Positions 1 through 7,379 of a stretch of DNA of 64,000 nt are shown here, piece by piece. A program made the translations under genes and the position numbers. Numbering within the stretch: the stretch's first letter is position 1; the number at the start of each line of letters is the position of its first letter. The stretch comes from Mesorhizobium sp. (GTDB lineage: Bacteria > Pseudomonadota > Alphaproteobacteria > Rhizobiales > Rhizobiaceae). A model generated the notes under the pieces. The model searched no databases. It saw only the letters and a program-made list of their open reading frames with translations, and had not been told where the DNA came from. The DNA is taken from assembly GCA_004020645.1 (NCBI GenBank), contig SAQL01000002.1, forward strand, positions 186,001 through 250,000. The letters are read 5' to 3'.

Positions 1-1
1 G

Positions 2-547
2 TTCCGGCTGCGTGTCGTCGTCATGACCATCGCCGCCATCTCGCTGCTGGTCATAGCGGTGCTCGTGATCCTGCAGCTGCCGGGCGTCTCGGAGATGTTT
101 TCCAGCCGCGCCCAGCTGGAACAGAGCTACGATACCGCCCGCCTCGGCCGTTTCGCCCGCTACACGATCGGTTTCCAGATGGCGCTGGAGCATCCGCTCG
201 GCATCGGCCCACTCGTCTTCGGCACGATTTTCGGCGAGGACACACACGACATCTGGCTAAAGATGCTGATGGATTATGGCTGGCTCGGCTTCGTGTCGTT
301 CCTGACGCTGACCTGCTGGACGATATCAGCCGCCTTCCGCATTCTCCTGCGCGAAAGGCCGTGGCAGCCCTATCTTCTGTGCGCCTATGTCGCCTTCATC
401 GGCAATATCGCGCTGGGCACCTTCATCGACATCGATCACTGGCGCCACGTCTATCTGCTGCTCGGACTGATCTGGGGCGCCATCGCGCTGGAATATCGCC
501 ATCACCGGCAGTTGCGGCCGGTGGCGCTGCCTGCGCCGGCGGCATGA
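2..547 (+). CDS. O-antigen ligase-like membrane protein, 3' part only
   Basis: The reading frame is open from the first bases of the window, so this is the C-terminal part of a longer protein; the ATG at 23 is internal. The visible 174 residues hold hydrophobic segments near residues 3-20, 85-107 and 118-155, separated by a polar loop with the pattern HPLGIGP and THDIWLKMLMDYGWLGF. That loop resembles the late periplasmic loop of the WaaL/RfaL (Wzy_C) family, in which a conserved His before a short hydrophobic stretch helps transfer polysaccharide to lipid A or a lipid carrier. Family assignment is moderate because the N-terminal two thirds are missing. It converges with the small gene at 566. 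Confidence 0.65.
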   Translation, partial: FRLRVVVMTIAAISLLVIAVLVILQLPGVSEMFSSRAQLEQSYDTARLGRFARYTIGFQMALEHPLGIGPLVFGTIFGEDTHDIWLKMLMDYGWLGFVSFLTLTCWTISAAFRILLRERPWQPYLLCAYVAFIGNIALGTFIDIDHWRHVYLLLGLIWGAIALEYRHHRQLRPVALPAPAA

Positions 548-565
548 TGGATTTCTGGGGCAGGT

Positions 566-859
566 CTAAGCACCCCACCAAACGATGGCCGCACACAGCA
601 AAAACACGAGCGCGGCACCCGCGATCAACATACCTCTCCGCGTTCGCCACCTTGGCGGCTCAGCCGGCACAAGCCTGAACCGCTGGGCATGCTCCGTTGC
701 GAGTTTCAGTAGGGCTGCAGCCGTTTCGCGCGGCGTCCACCCCTTCGCTTCCGAGGCGGTCACCAAGGCTGCAAATGCGACTTCCAAGGCGACTTCACAG
801 TTGACGTCTCGATCTGGGCTGCCCTTTGGCAATATGGGTGGTTGCACGGCTTGGGACAT
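566..859 (-). CDS. small membrane-anchored hypothetical protein
   Basis: This predicted protein has 97 residues. The central part (pattern PDRDVNCEVALEVAF, then GWTPRETAAALLKLA) looks like a short helical domain seen in many rhizobial hypothetical proteins that begin with an aspartate-rich 'PDRD' motif. The last 20 residues form one hydrophobic helix ending in WWGA, so the C terminus is probably a membrane anchor. The frame is open further upstream to 1027, but that extension lies over the remnant of the DNA ligase pseudogene, so I take the ATG at 859. No function can be assigned. Confidence 0.5.
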   Translation of the reverse strand: MSQAVQPPILPKGSPDRDVNCEVALEVAFAALVTASEAKGWTPRETAAALLKLATEHAQRFRLVPAEPPRWRTRRGMLIAGAALVFLLCAAIVWWGA

Positions 860-906
860 GCACACAAAGCGGCTCGCGGATGAAAGGTTCCCGCGTTTCG
901 AGCCCT

Positions 907-1486
907 TCACTTTCGAAGGTCGCCGAGCAGTTCGAATTCCCCGACAGTGCAGCATTTCGTCTTCAGCCAGTTGGTCGACGGCCGCTGCGATACTTGGTGT
1001 CTCGACGCTTAGACACCATTCCCTCAAGGCCGCCTGGTCGATCAGGTGATAGAGCGCATTGGCGTCGTCCGGGAGGCCTGGCTGAACTGGATGCAGATGT
1101 CAGGCGGGATGATGCCGGCAAGGATGTCGCGGCGCTCTTGGAGCGCCATGTCGCGGCCGTTGAGGTGCAGCAGATCGAAGGCAACAAAGTAGAGCTGGCG
1201 CCGCGTGATGGCCTTACGCAAAGCCGCGAAATCCGACAGGCCGGCATCATTGAGCACGATGATCTCACCGTCGATGATGGCGCTGTCCACAGCGAGCCAC
1301 TTCGATGCGGCGGCCAGGTCGCGGTATTTCGCCGTGCAGTCCAAGCCACGGCTGAATGCGCGTGCCGCTTTCGTCAACGATCATTTGCGACCGGTAGCCG
1401 TCGAATTTGACCTCATGAAGCCACACGCCGCTTTCGGGAAGCTTCTCCACCAAAGTCGGCAGTGGTGGCGGGACAAACTTCAGACG
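907..1486 (-). pseudogene. ATP-dependent DNA ligase (LigD-type) remnant, several frameshifts
   Basis: Pieces of an ATP-dependent DNA ligase appear in order but in different frames. The first holds the nucleotidyl-lysine motif (EVKFDGYR), with K as the expected AMP-accepting residue. After a frameshift near 1375 the second reads GLDCTAKYRDLA, then IIDGEIIVL and YFVAFDLLHLNGRD, which match ligase motifs III and IIIa. A third frame near 1000-1040 reads LEGMVSKRRDTKYRSGR (motif IV region), and a fourth near 910-970 ends WLKTKC..GEFELLG (motif V region). The order matches the ligase domain of LigD-like NHEJ proteins common in rhizobia. At least three frame changes and a deletion make it non-functional. 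Confidence 0.8.
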
Positions 1487-1516
1487 CATGCATTGACTCG
1501 CAAAACCGCGATTCAA

Positions 1517-1823
1517 TTAGCATGCTCTTAATTAGTTCTGGAACATTTTAACGAATCGTTGACCGCGCCGTCCTATTCTGGGACAGCGCGGTCAACCCCA
1601 AGGGCTGCGCAGGCGGCTCCGGCAATTCGCCTCCCCGCGCCACTGTCGGAGCCGCTACCACACTCCCCCTAAAATACCAGCAATGGTTGAATCAACTGTT
1701 ACCGCACGTGCTTTCCAGTGCGCTTTCCCGGTCGTTAGACTTTGATGGAACAGGGCCTCGCCTCGTCCGGACCCCATCGTTCGATGGGAGAACCAACTGT
1801 GCGCTGGCGATCGACGGCTTAGC
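1517..1823. other. intergenic stretch without recognisable gene
   Basis: There is no convincing coding frame here. It lies between the ligase remnant and the lectin-domain remnant and is part of the decayed island. The sequence is less GC-rich than the flanking core genes. Confidence 0.4.
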
Positions 1824-2268
1824 TTAAAAGCGCGGGTAAGCCGCAGTCGGCACTGCAAATCCGCTGTCCAACGAATAGCGCGCCACGCCCTTGGTGATAC
1901 GAACTTCATTCAGCCAGCCGTTCATATCTACGCCTCCAGCCGCATTTTGAGCGTCGCCGGCACCGTGAAGAACCACTCCAAAGCGCTCCCAATCAAGCCA
2001 CCTTGCCCATGATCCCGCGGGAATTGGCATCAAGCACCGCAAATCTGACAAACGCCTCGATTGTCAACTGGCCGGAACCAAATTGCAGGCCAGCGCCGTT
2101 AGGCACTGTGTTCCGGTCTCCGGAGCCGTCGAAAAGGACAGAACTCGCCCCAAATTTGGACTGCGCCGCGTCCAGTTGCGCGCTGCCGACGAAGGTGAGT
2201 GACCTAGCGAACGAGCTCTCGTCGGTCGAAGTTGTCGCCCCATCGGCTCCATCGAAGCCGCAGAGCAA
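1824..2268 (-). pseudogene. LamG/concanavalin A-like domain protein remnant (phage-type)
   Basis: The upstream piece (1993-2268) reads FDGADGATTSTDES, SKFGASSVLFDGSGD and GQLTIEAFVRF, which are typical strands of a LamG-like jelly-roll domain as found in phage tail or adhesin proteins. It stops at a TGA just after the GIMGK pattern. The end of the same domain reappears in another frame (1824-1940) as MNGWLNEVRITKGVARYS and PTAAYPRF. About half of a normal ~200-residue domain is missing between the two, so this is a deleted and frameshifted remnant. It suggests a former prophage or surface-protein gene. Confidence 0.75.
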
Positions 2269-2461
2269 GACAACGCTGGAGAAGCTCGGATCAGCGATCC
2301 GTCACGTTGATGCTGAAAGAAGCAAGATCAGCGGTGGCGTGTTTGCTCGACGGAATCGACCGGCGCAATTCACGGTGGACGCAGCGCCCGGCGAAGGCCG
2401 GTTGAGTTCGGTTAGGACTGTTTCTGCTGGGGTTTGGGCGCTGGACGTGGTAGCTTTGGCG

Positions 2462-2784
2462 ATGTCCGAGATCGCTCTTCTCCGTGCCCGACTGGCCGCC
2501 TCCGAGGCCCGCTCCCGAACGGCGGAGGTCGAGTTAGCCGAGGCGCGCGGTGGTCTCGACCTCCGAGGCGATGATCGCGCATCTCAGGGCTGGAGATCGC
2601 CAAACTCCGCCGCGAGCAGTATGGCCGCAACTCCGACATCGACCCGAGGGCCTGGCTCGCCGATGTGCTAGCCCGCATGCCGAGCCTGCCAGTCTCGCGC
2701 CTGCTGGAGTTGCTTCCGTGGAACTGGGCGCGCGGGACCGGCGACACCTCGGCTGTGCTCGTTGAGGCGGTGGCTGCGGCATGA
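2462..2784 (+). pseudogene. IS66-family transposase remnant: both ends kept, middle deleted
   Basis: The start reads MSEIALLRARLAASEARSR, the coiled-coil beginning of IS66 TnpC transposases. After frame slips near 2547 and 2588 it continues as STSEAMIAHLR and EIAKLRREQYGRNSDI. The frame then joins directly, at about 2638, to DPRAWLADVLARMPSLP and ELLPWNW, which is the extreme C terminus of the same transposase family (usual form: DP..YL.DVL.RI..HP..R...LLPW). Roughly 400 residues of the catalytic centre are gone. It ends at TGA 2782-2784. Confidence 0.8.
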
Positions 2785-2845
2785 CCACGGACGCCGTGGT
2801 TAGCTGATGCTCAACCTGATTGGTCCGATAGCACATGGTGGCGAG

Positions 2846-3694
2846 ATGACCCAACCTACGAAAGCTGGCCCCAGGCGCATCCTATCGGCCCTTCAAGGCC
2901 GTGGTGCACGAGTGGCGACGAAATTACATCTTACCCTTCTCTCCACGTTCTATGTGGCGCGCCAGACGTTATCAAGAAATGCCGATGCAAAGGCGAGACT
3001 GGGCAACAAGGCTAAATGGACTATCGGCCTCCTCAACGAGCGTGATTGGCACGAGTCGTACCATTCCAGTGAGCCGGAGGCTGCTCAATTCCAAGCCGAG
3101 GCTCAGAACCCAGAGTGTCCCATACGGGATCCGATGATCACAAAATATTTATCGACAGCATCTCGTACCGACATTGCCATCATCGATGTCGGGGCCGGGG
3201 CAATCACCCAAGTTGGGTATACGCATCCAGGTAAGAAGATATCCATCACGCCTGTCGACCCCCTCGCTGATCACTATGCTAACGTGCTGCGCAAGAGGGG
3301 TGTCAAGCTGCCGTTCCCGACGGTTAAGGGTGACGGCGAGACGCTACTGAGCCAGTTTTCGCGGGCTAGCTTTGACATTGCATATGCGAGAAATTCTCTC
3401 GACCACACCTATGACCCAATAGCCACGATCGCGAATATGCTCGAACTTGTCAGAGACGATGGCGTGGTTTTGCTCCGCCATTACCGAGATGAAGCCGAGG
3501 GCGGCGAATACGAAGGGCTGCACCAGTGGAACTTCGATTGCAAAGATGACCGGTTCGTCATCTGGAACAAGGACACGCATGTGCTTGTTGACAAAGTTCT
3601 CGGCCCGAATGCCAAAGTCTCATGTTCCGTTCATCTTGCACGGAAGGGAGAGTGGCGTGACGAAATACTTGTCATGATAACAAAGGCTGCTTGA
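2846..3694 (+). CDS. SAM-dependent methyltransferase (class I)
   Basis: The predicted protein has 282 residues from the ATG at 2846; an upstream ATG at 2807 in the same frame is possible. A Rossmann-type methyltransferase core is visible: IIDVGAGAITQVG (motif I, SAM binding), then ITPVDPLADHY (acidic residue after beta-2), FDIAYARNSLDH (motif IV position) and LVRDDGVVLLRHY (post-motif, beta-5). A C-terminal beta strand reads EWRDEILVMITK. The substrate is unknown. The DNA is visibly less GC-rich than the flanking core genes, which suggests horizontal transfer. The TGA stop overlaps the first bases of an IS end (3692), so the true C terminus may have been altered by that insertion. It is the only intact-looking gene in the island. 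Confidence 0.75.
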   Translation: MTQPTKAGPRRILSALQGRGARVATKLHLTLLSTFYVARQTLSRNADAKARLGNKAKWTIGLLNERDWHESYHSSEPEAAQFQAEAQNPECPIRDPMITKYLSTASRTDIAIIDVGAGAITQVGYTHPGKKISITPVDPLADHYANVLRKRGVKLPFPTVKGDGETLLSQFSRASFDIAYARNSLDHTYDPIATIANMLELVRDDGVVLLRHYRDEAEGGEYEGLHQWNFDCKDDRFVIWNKDTHVLVDKVLGPNAKVSCSVHLARKGEWRDEILVMITKAA

Positions 3695-3790
3695 ACCGCC
3701 CTGGGTGAGAGGGAGGCTTATTGGTTTGAGTCCTACGCGGCCATTTTGATGGTCTGAAGGGCTGCGTAGTAGTCGTTCTCCGCCTCGGCA
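3692..3790 (-). mobile_element. end of an insertion sequence (IS3-like), transposase C terminus
   Basis: On the minus strand the frame ending at 3733 reads AEAENDYYAALQTIKMAA and stop, which looks like the C terminus of an IS3-type OrfB transposase. About 40 bp further out the sequence starts TGAACCGCCCTGGGTGAG (read on plus from 3692), which resembles the TGA-beginning terminal inverted repeat of that family. Everything upstream in the transposase is lost. The IS family is a judgement from pattern memory and could be wrong; that it is a transposon end is more likely than the exact family. Confidence 0.45.
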
Positions 3791-4237
3791 TGTCTTCGTC
3801 GCTCGTGCCTTCTAGCCATCCGGGATCGAGATTCCAAAGCGTGTCGTGATCCGGTTCGACGTTGCGTCGTTTATCCTTCTTACGTCTTACCGGCACGTCG
3901 GCGCCTCGCGTTAGGTGGACCGAATTCCCGCTCCGCCCGAAGACGGTGAGTAGGTGAGGAATCGACCGTCTGGCGACCGAAGAAAGTCGTAGCCCATAGA
4001 TTCGGATGTCTGGCGTCAGCTCCGCGTCGAACCTAGCGACGCATGGAAATCACAGTCACCCGCATGGGTGGCGAGCACAATAGAAGGATACGCATTTCGG
4101 GTTCCTAGAGAGTTACGGAGGCTAGATTCGGAGTAGCCGAGGCGCACGAATGCAGAACTTCGGGCTTTCGCTTCGGGACTTTTCGGAACTCCGGGTTCCG
4201 AAACGGGCGATTTGAGCGCCTTTCGTTCAGAAAACAG
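3791..4237. other. 447-bp stretch without recognisable gene
   Basis: I find no coding frame with recognisable content on either strand. Base composition is lower in GC than in core genes. It sits between the IS end and the tRNA-Pro terminator and probably is scrambled island DNA. Confidence 0.4.
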
Positions 4238-4260
4238 AAAAAGGCGCCGGAGGGCGCCTT
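4238..4260 (-). terminator. Rho-independent terminator of tRNA-Pro
   Basis: The stem AAGGCGCC (4241-4248) pairs with GGCGCCTT (4253-4260) around a GGAG loop. On the minus strand it is followed by a run of T (from the A-run at 4238-4242). It lies 31 bp past the 3' end of the tRNA. Confidence 0.8.
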
Positions 4261-4291
4261 CAATAAGATCTAGGGGATCTCAAGGATTTAA

Positions 4292-4368
<77 letters not shown>

Positions 4369-4446
4369 GACCGGTCGCGATGTATCGTGATAACCCGGTT
4401 CGGGTCAACCGAATTCGGCGGCCGTCGCGCCGATGCCCGGCATGGT

Positions 4447-4501
4447 GGATTTGAAGTTCCTGCTCTGTTGGACGTCGTCAGCATTCAGGAACTTCAAATC
4501 C
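4447..4501. repeat. perfect 16-bp inverted repeat (long hairpin)
   Basis: GGATTTGAAGTTCCTG (4447-4462) is repeated in inverse at 4486-4501 with a 23-nt loop. It lies between the tRNA-Pro 5' end and the downstream end of the XRE gene. There is no T-run next to it, so it is not a classic terminator; it may be a structured RNA end or a miniature mobile element. Confidence 0.7.
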
Positions 4502-4544
4502 AGTATTACACTCGCTTGTCTGGCTTGATGGTCTTGTGTCGCTG

Positions 4545-4832
4545 CTATGAGACGGGTCTTGGATTTTCCACAGATTGTGTCAGCACGCCCGTATTGATCA
4601 GCGCGTTTTCCGGAAGCCGGAGCGCGGAGGCTATTCGCCGAAGCTTCGACGGATCGGCATTCTTGCCGTTCTCGATGTCCGCGATTTCATCGACCGCCAG
4701 GCCGCACGTCAGAGACAGCTCTTCCATGCTGTATCCCCTGGTTTCTCGGATGGCCTTGAGAGCGCTGTGGTCGGGGGCGGCTTCGGTCGCCGACAGTTCG
4801 GAAAAAGCTTCGCTTGTTGCTATTTGGGGCAT
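4545..4832 (-). CDS. XRE-family helix-turn-helix regulator
   Basis: This is a 95-residue protein. Residues about 24-75 form a Cro/C1-type HTH: ALKAIRETRGYSMEELSLTCGLAVDEIADIENGKNADPSKLRRIASAL (given here only as the domain's span, with the recognition helix at VDEIADIE) has the usual spacing of helices. There is no effector domain, so it is a single-domain DNA-binding protein. No partner toxin gene is visible beside it. The target is unknown; prophage-type and housekeeping versions exist. Confidence 0.75.
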   Translation of the reverse strand: MPQIATSEAFSELSATEAAPDHSALKAIRETRGYSMEELSLTCGLAVDEIADIENGKNADPSKLRRIASALRLPENALINTGVLTQSVENPRPVS

Positions 4833-5212
4833 TTGGCAACTCCGTGGATTTAAAGAGTTTGATCAAATCAAGAAGTTGCCTGAGACGGCGCAGAGAATGC
4901 CCTCTCAATGGTGATTTGCCAAGCGCCAAAAATGCCGTCACGGCATCGTGATTCCGATCGGCGCAGCCCGGCACATGCCTCGGCGACACCGGCACGGACC
5001 ATCATCCCGATCGGGTTCTTTGACTGACCGATCGCCGAATTGTTCGACGGTTCTGAGCCGCTCCCTTGTTAAGCGGCTGTCGCTGGCCCGTCAGCCGTTT
5101 TGAACGGTTCGAATCAGCGGCGGGCGCCTGATGCAGGCAGAACGCGTCAGGGGGCTGCGAATATTTTGAACCGACGCGTGAACCTTTCCTCTCCGGGCCG
5201 CACCAAGACGGT
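4833..5212. other. 380-bp gap, divergent promoter region
   Basis: The gap separates the XRE gene (leftward) from the secreted-protein gene (rightward). I recognise no gene or known motif in it. Several short GC-rich inverted stretches are present but none looks like a terminator. Confidence 0.4.
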
Positions 5213-5293
5213 ATGGACGCCACAAAGGCGGTCCCCAACCAGAAGGACGCCTTGACGGCGATCCTCGATCCAGAGAAGGAAATGCTCAAATGA
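5213..5293 (+). CDS. possible 26-residue upstream ORF, coupled to the next gene
   Basis: This short frame starts at ATG 5213 and encodes a polar peptide starting MDATKAVPNQKDALTAI. Its TGA (5291-5293) overlaps the ATG (5290-5292) of the secreted-protein gene as ATGA, a geometry that allows translational coupling. There is no strong ribosome-binding site in front, so it may only be chance. Confidence 0.25.
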   Translation: MDATKAVPNQKDALTAILDPEKEMLK

Positions 5294-5730
5294 CCAATAT
5301 CTCGAACTTCAAGCGCCTGTCGCTCGCCGCTGCCATCGTCGTCTCGGCCTTCGGCTCGATTTCAGTTCCGAGCTCAGCCTTCGCCAACGGCACGCATCCC
5401 ACCGGCGACGGCGGCGCGGTTTGGAAGGGCGCGGGTAACTGCCTGGTGCTGCAGCTCGACTGCAAGGGTACATACACTGATGCCACCGACTCCAGCGGCA
5501 CCGTCTATGGCAAATGCAGCCAGACCGCGCAGGTCAGCTCGAAGAACAGGCCCAAGCTCGCGCTGATCGACTTGTCATCAACGAAAATGGCGGCCGTCAG
5601 CGCCGCCATTTTCTTGTCTCAACGTGCCGATCTCGATCTCGTTCGCGGCGTTTTCTGCTGGCGGCTGAGCAACAGGCTTGCGACGAGCCCGACCACAACC
5701 AGCCCGACAGCGGCCGCTGTCGCGGGATGA
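5290..5730 (+). CDS. small secreted protein, function unknown
   Basis: The N terminus is a signal peptide: KR, then a hydrophobic core (LSLAAAIVVSAFGSISV) and a likely cleavage site after SSAFA. The mature part starts NGTHPTGDGG and holds three Cys residues (in GNCLVL, LDCKGTY and GKCSQT), so it is likely a small exported protein. From about residue 90 the frame runs through a terminator-like hairpin (5584-5612) and then antisense into the DUF883 gene; these last ~50 residues look non-coding. The real protein may end near residue 95 after a frameshift, or the 3' end may overlap. No family recognised. Confidence 0.5.
   Translation: MTNISNFKRLSLAAAIVVSAFGSISVPSSAFANGTHPTGDGGAVWKGAGNCLVLQLDCKGTYTDATDSSGTVYGKCSQTAQVSSKNRPKLALIDLSSTKMAAVSAAIFLSQRADLDLVRGVFCWRLSNRLATSPTTTSPTAAAVAG
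5584..5612. terminator. hairpin between convergent genes
   Basis: AAAATGGCGG (5584-5593) pairs with CCGCCATTTT (5603-5612), a 10-bp stem with flanking A/T that would work in both directions. It lies just before the end of the leftward DUF883 gene and inside the open frame of the rightward secreted-protein gene. Confidence 0.6.
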
Positions 5731-5957
5731 TCGCGGGCTGTCTTCTCTATCACCCTGCTATGCCTCCTGATCGCAGGCAGAGCGTCACTGATGCGCTCGG
5801 CAAGGTCCGCGTAATAGTCCGACGCGGTGTCACGCCCGTCCTCGTAATAGGCGCTGCCGCGCCTGGACACGGCTTTTCTCAGCGCCGCCAGCTCCCTGGA
5901 GAGGGATGCGACCTGCTTTTCAAGGTCGATGTCGGAGAGGGTCGAAAAAGATACCAT
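5619..5957 (-). CDS. DUF883/ElaB-YqjD-like membrane-anchored stress protein
   Basis: This 112-residue protein has a helical, charged N-terminal part (DIDLEKQVASLSRELAALRK, coiled-coil-like) and one hydrophobic helix near the C terminus (TAAAVGLVVVGLVASLLL) followed by an Arg-rich tail. That is the layout of ElaB/YqjD-type proteins, which bind ribosomes or the inner membrane in stationary phase in enterobacteria; the assignment is by layout. An EcfG-type promoter lies 28 bp upstream, consistent with general stress control. The ribosome-binding site AAGGAAGG is close to the ATG. Confidence 0.7.
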   Translation of the reverse strand: MVSFSTLSDIDLEKQVASLSRELAALRKAVSRRGSAYYEDGRDTASDYYADLAERISDALPAIRRHSRVIEKTARDHPATAAAVGLVVVGLVASLLLSRQQKTPRTRSRSAR

Positions 5958-5984
5958 GATATGCTTCCTTCCTTTGCGAAAAAG

Positions 5985-6009
5985 AACGCATGATTTCGGA
6001 AGCAGTTCC
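5985..6009 (-). promoter_or_regulatory. EcfG-type general stress promoter
   Basis: On the minus strand GGAAC (6009-6005) is followed after 16 nt by CGTT (5988-5985). This equals the alphaproteobacterial EcfG sigma-factor consensus GGAAC-N16/17-CGTT. It ends 27 bp before the start codon of the DUF883-type gene at 5957. Confidence 0.6.
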
Positions 6010-6024
6010 GGTTTTTGCCGGCGA

Positions 6025-6217
6025 TCGACCCGGCCTTAAAGCGCGTTGCGTCTGAAGGAATGCGACCCGCTTAAGTTCCTTTTATGCATGTCGCAGGCTT
6101 TTGGGCGACATGCTCCGCGCGCGTCCTATTGGACGCGCAAGGGACGCTCTAGCACTTCAAACTTTGCGCATGATCCTTTTTCGAAAATCGATTCCGATTT
6201 TCGGGGTCATGCGCTAG
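6025..6217. repeat. rhizobial palindromic repeat cluster
   Basis: Several short inverted units lie in a row: a unit around GACATGCTCC / ATGTCGC (6085-6115), GCGTCC..GGACGC (6121-6136), and CGCATGATCC with its inverse GGGTCATGCGC (6168-6214). The last belongs to the same ~50-bp palindrome family as the units at 6776, 14640, 18164 and 60147. It overlaps the last codons of the merR-type gene. Confidence 0.65.
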
Positions 6218-6756
6218 CGTACCTGATCGAGCAGGCGCTTGCATTCCAGAAGGTCGAACAGCGCCTCCTGCAGCAAAGCGCGATTGTCGCGCGAGAGTTT
6301 CGACGTGCCCGGCTGCACCGGCCCGTCGTCGTCGGTCTTGCCCAGGCCGAAAAAGCGCCGGCTGGGTTTCACCTTGGGCTCGCCGACCAGCATCTCGTCA
6401 TCGGCGCCGCGCGGCTGGGCCGCCGGCGTCAGCGGCACCGCATCGGCCTGCCGGCGTTGCGAGATCGCCTCGACGGCCGCCATGTCGCCACTGCCGATGG
6501 CGACCAGGAAGTGATTGCCGTTCTCGCGCAGCAGCTTCTGCACGCCCTTGATCGTATAGCCCTGATCGTAGAGCATGTGGCGAATGCCCTTGATCAGTTC
6601 GACATCCTGCGGCCGGTAGTAGCGGCGGCCGCCGCCGCGCTTCATCGGTTTGATCTGGTTGAAACGCGTTTCCCAAAAACGCAGCACATGCTGCGGCAGG
6701 TCGAGATCTTCTGCGACCTCACTGATGGTGCGGAAAGCATCGGGGCTCTTGTCCAT
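6214..6756 (-). CDS. MerR-family transcriptional regulator
   Basis: The protein has 180 residues from the ATG at 6756 (two earlier ATGs in frame overlap a repeat element). The N-terminal domain, residues 8-75, is a MerR winged helix: [22 protein letters not shown], then the [14 protein letters not shown] and [11 protein letters not shown] patterns. The C-terminal half is Pro/charged and lacks metal-binding Cys residues, so it is not a metal sensor. In rhizobia a gene of this type regularly follows ihfA; its regulon is not known to me. Confidence 0.85.
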   Translation of the reverse strand: MDKSPDAFRTISEVAEDLDLPQHVLRFWETRFNQIKPMKRGGGRRYYRPQDVELIKGIRHMLYDQGYTIKGVQKLLRENGNHFLVAIGSGDMAAVEAISQRRQADAVPLTPAAQPRGADDEMLVGEPKVKPSRRFFGLGKTDDDGPVQPGTSKLSRDNRALLQEALFDLLECKRLLDQVR

Positions 6757-6775
6757 GGGCGAAATCCTCACGCTG

Positions 6776-6824
6776 GAGCACGATCCCGAAAAGTGGGAAT
6801 CGGTTTTCGGCCAAGATCATGCTC
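6776..6824. repeat. ~50-bp palindromic repeat unit
   Basis: This imperfect palindrome begins GAGCACGATCCCGAAAAGTG and ends ATCATGCTC, with inner arms CGAAAAGTGG / CGGTTTTCGG. It is the same unit as at 18164 and 60147. It sits directly before the start of the merR-type gene. Confidence 0.75.
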
Positions 6825-6951
6825 AACAAAGAGTCATTCCGATCCGGCTGGTTCTGCCGAATCGGGCCTTATTTCAGCGGTTTATGAAACAATATTCAAG
6901 CCCGGCGTCAAAGCGGGTGGCCGTTTTCAACCGGGCTTTGATGCGCAGCCG

Positions 6952-7275
6952 CTATTTGTTGCCCTTGGCCTTGCTGTTCTGGTGGGCGCGCAGAATGCGG
7001 TTCTTCAGCACATTCGACGATTTGAAGGTCATGACGCGACGCGGCAGGATCGGCACTTCCTCGCCGGTCTTGGGATTGCGCCCGATGCGCTCGTTCTTGG
7101 AGCGGACATGGAACGTCGCGAACGACGACAATTTCACCGTCTCGCCGCGAACGATCGCTTCGCAAATCTCGTCCAGAACGGCTTCGACGAGTTCGGCCGA
7201 TTCAGTGCGCGACAAGCCAACCTTGCGATAAACGGCTTCAGCAAGATCGGCGCGCGTAAGTGTCTTTCCCCCCAT
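6952..7275 (-). CDS. ihfA: integration host factor alpha subunit
   Basis: This is a 107-residue HU/IHF-fold protein. It has [15 protein letters not shown] at the N terminus, the beta-arm region with [12 protein letters not shown] (IHF-type Pro at the arm tip used for DNA kinking) and ending [16 protein letters not shown]. The ATG at 7275 fits family length better than the one at 7290. IHF-alpha pairs with IHF-beta, not in this window, to bend DNA in replication, recombination and sigma-54 promoters. It lies in the conserved plsX-fabH-ihfA-merR order, all leftward. Confidence 0.95.
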   Translation of the reverse strand: MGGKTLTRADLAEAVYRKVGLSRTESAELVEAVLDEICEAIVRGETVKLSSFATFHVRSKNERIGRNPKTGEEVPILPRRVMTFKSSNVLKNRILRAHQNSKAKGNK

Positions 7276-7379
7276 GCGAACCGTCCCCATCAGCTCAAAA
7301 ACATAACTCTATACAAGCAAAGATAGAGCCTAAGTAATTGATCCGGCAAGGTCAAGGACCGAACCTGTCAGTTCGGCAC

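Noticed and set aside
1530..1560. EcfG promoter near GGAACATTTT at about 1537
   Set aside because: The distance between GGAAC and CGTT is only 12 nt and no gene follows in that direction.
2003..2671. 222-codon open frame on the plus strand over the lectin and IS66 remnants
   Set aside because: It joins antisense lectin sequence to the first IS66 codons; only the part after 2462 is meaningful.
3672..3896. 74-codon open frame on the minus strand over the IS end
   Set aside because: It is out of frame with the recognisable transposase C terminus and shows no pattern of its own.
6046..7326. 426-codon open frame over merR and ihfA on the opposite strand
   Set aside because: Antisense to two well-supported genes; no motif.
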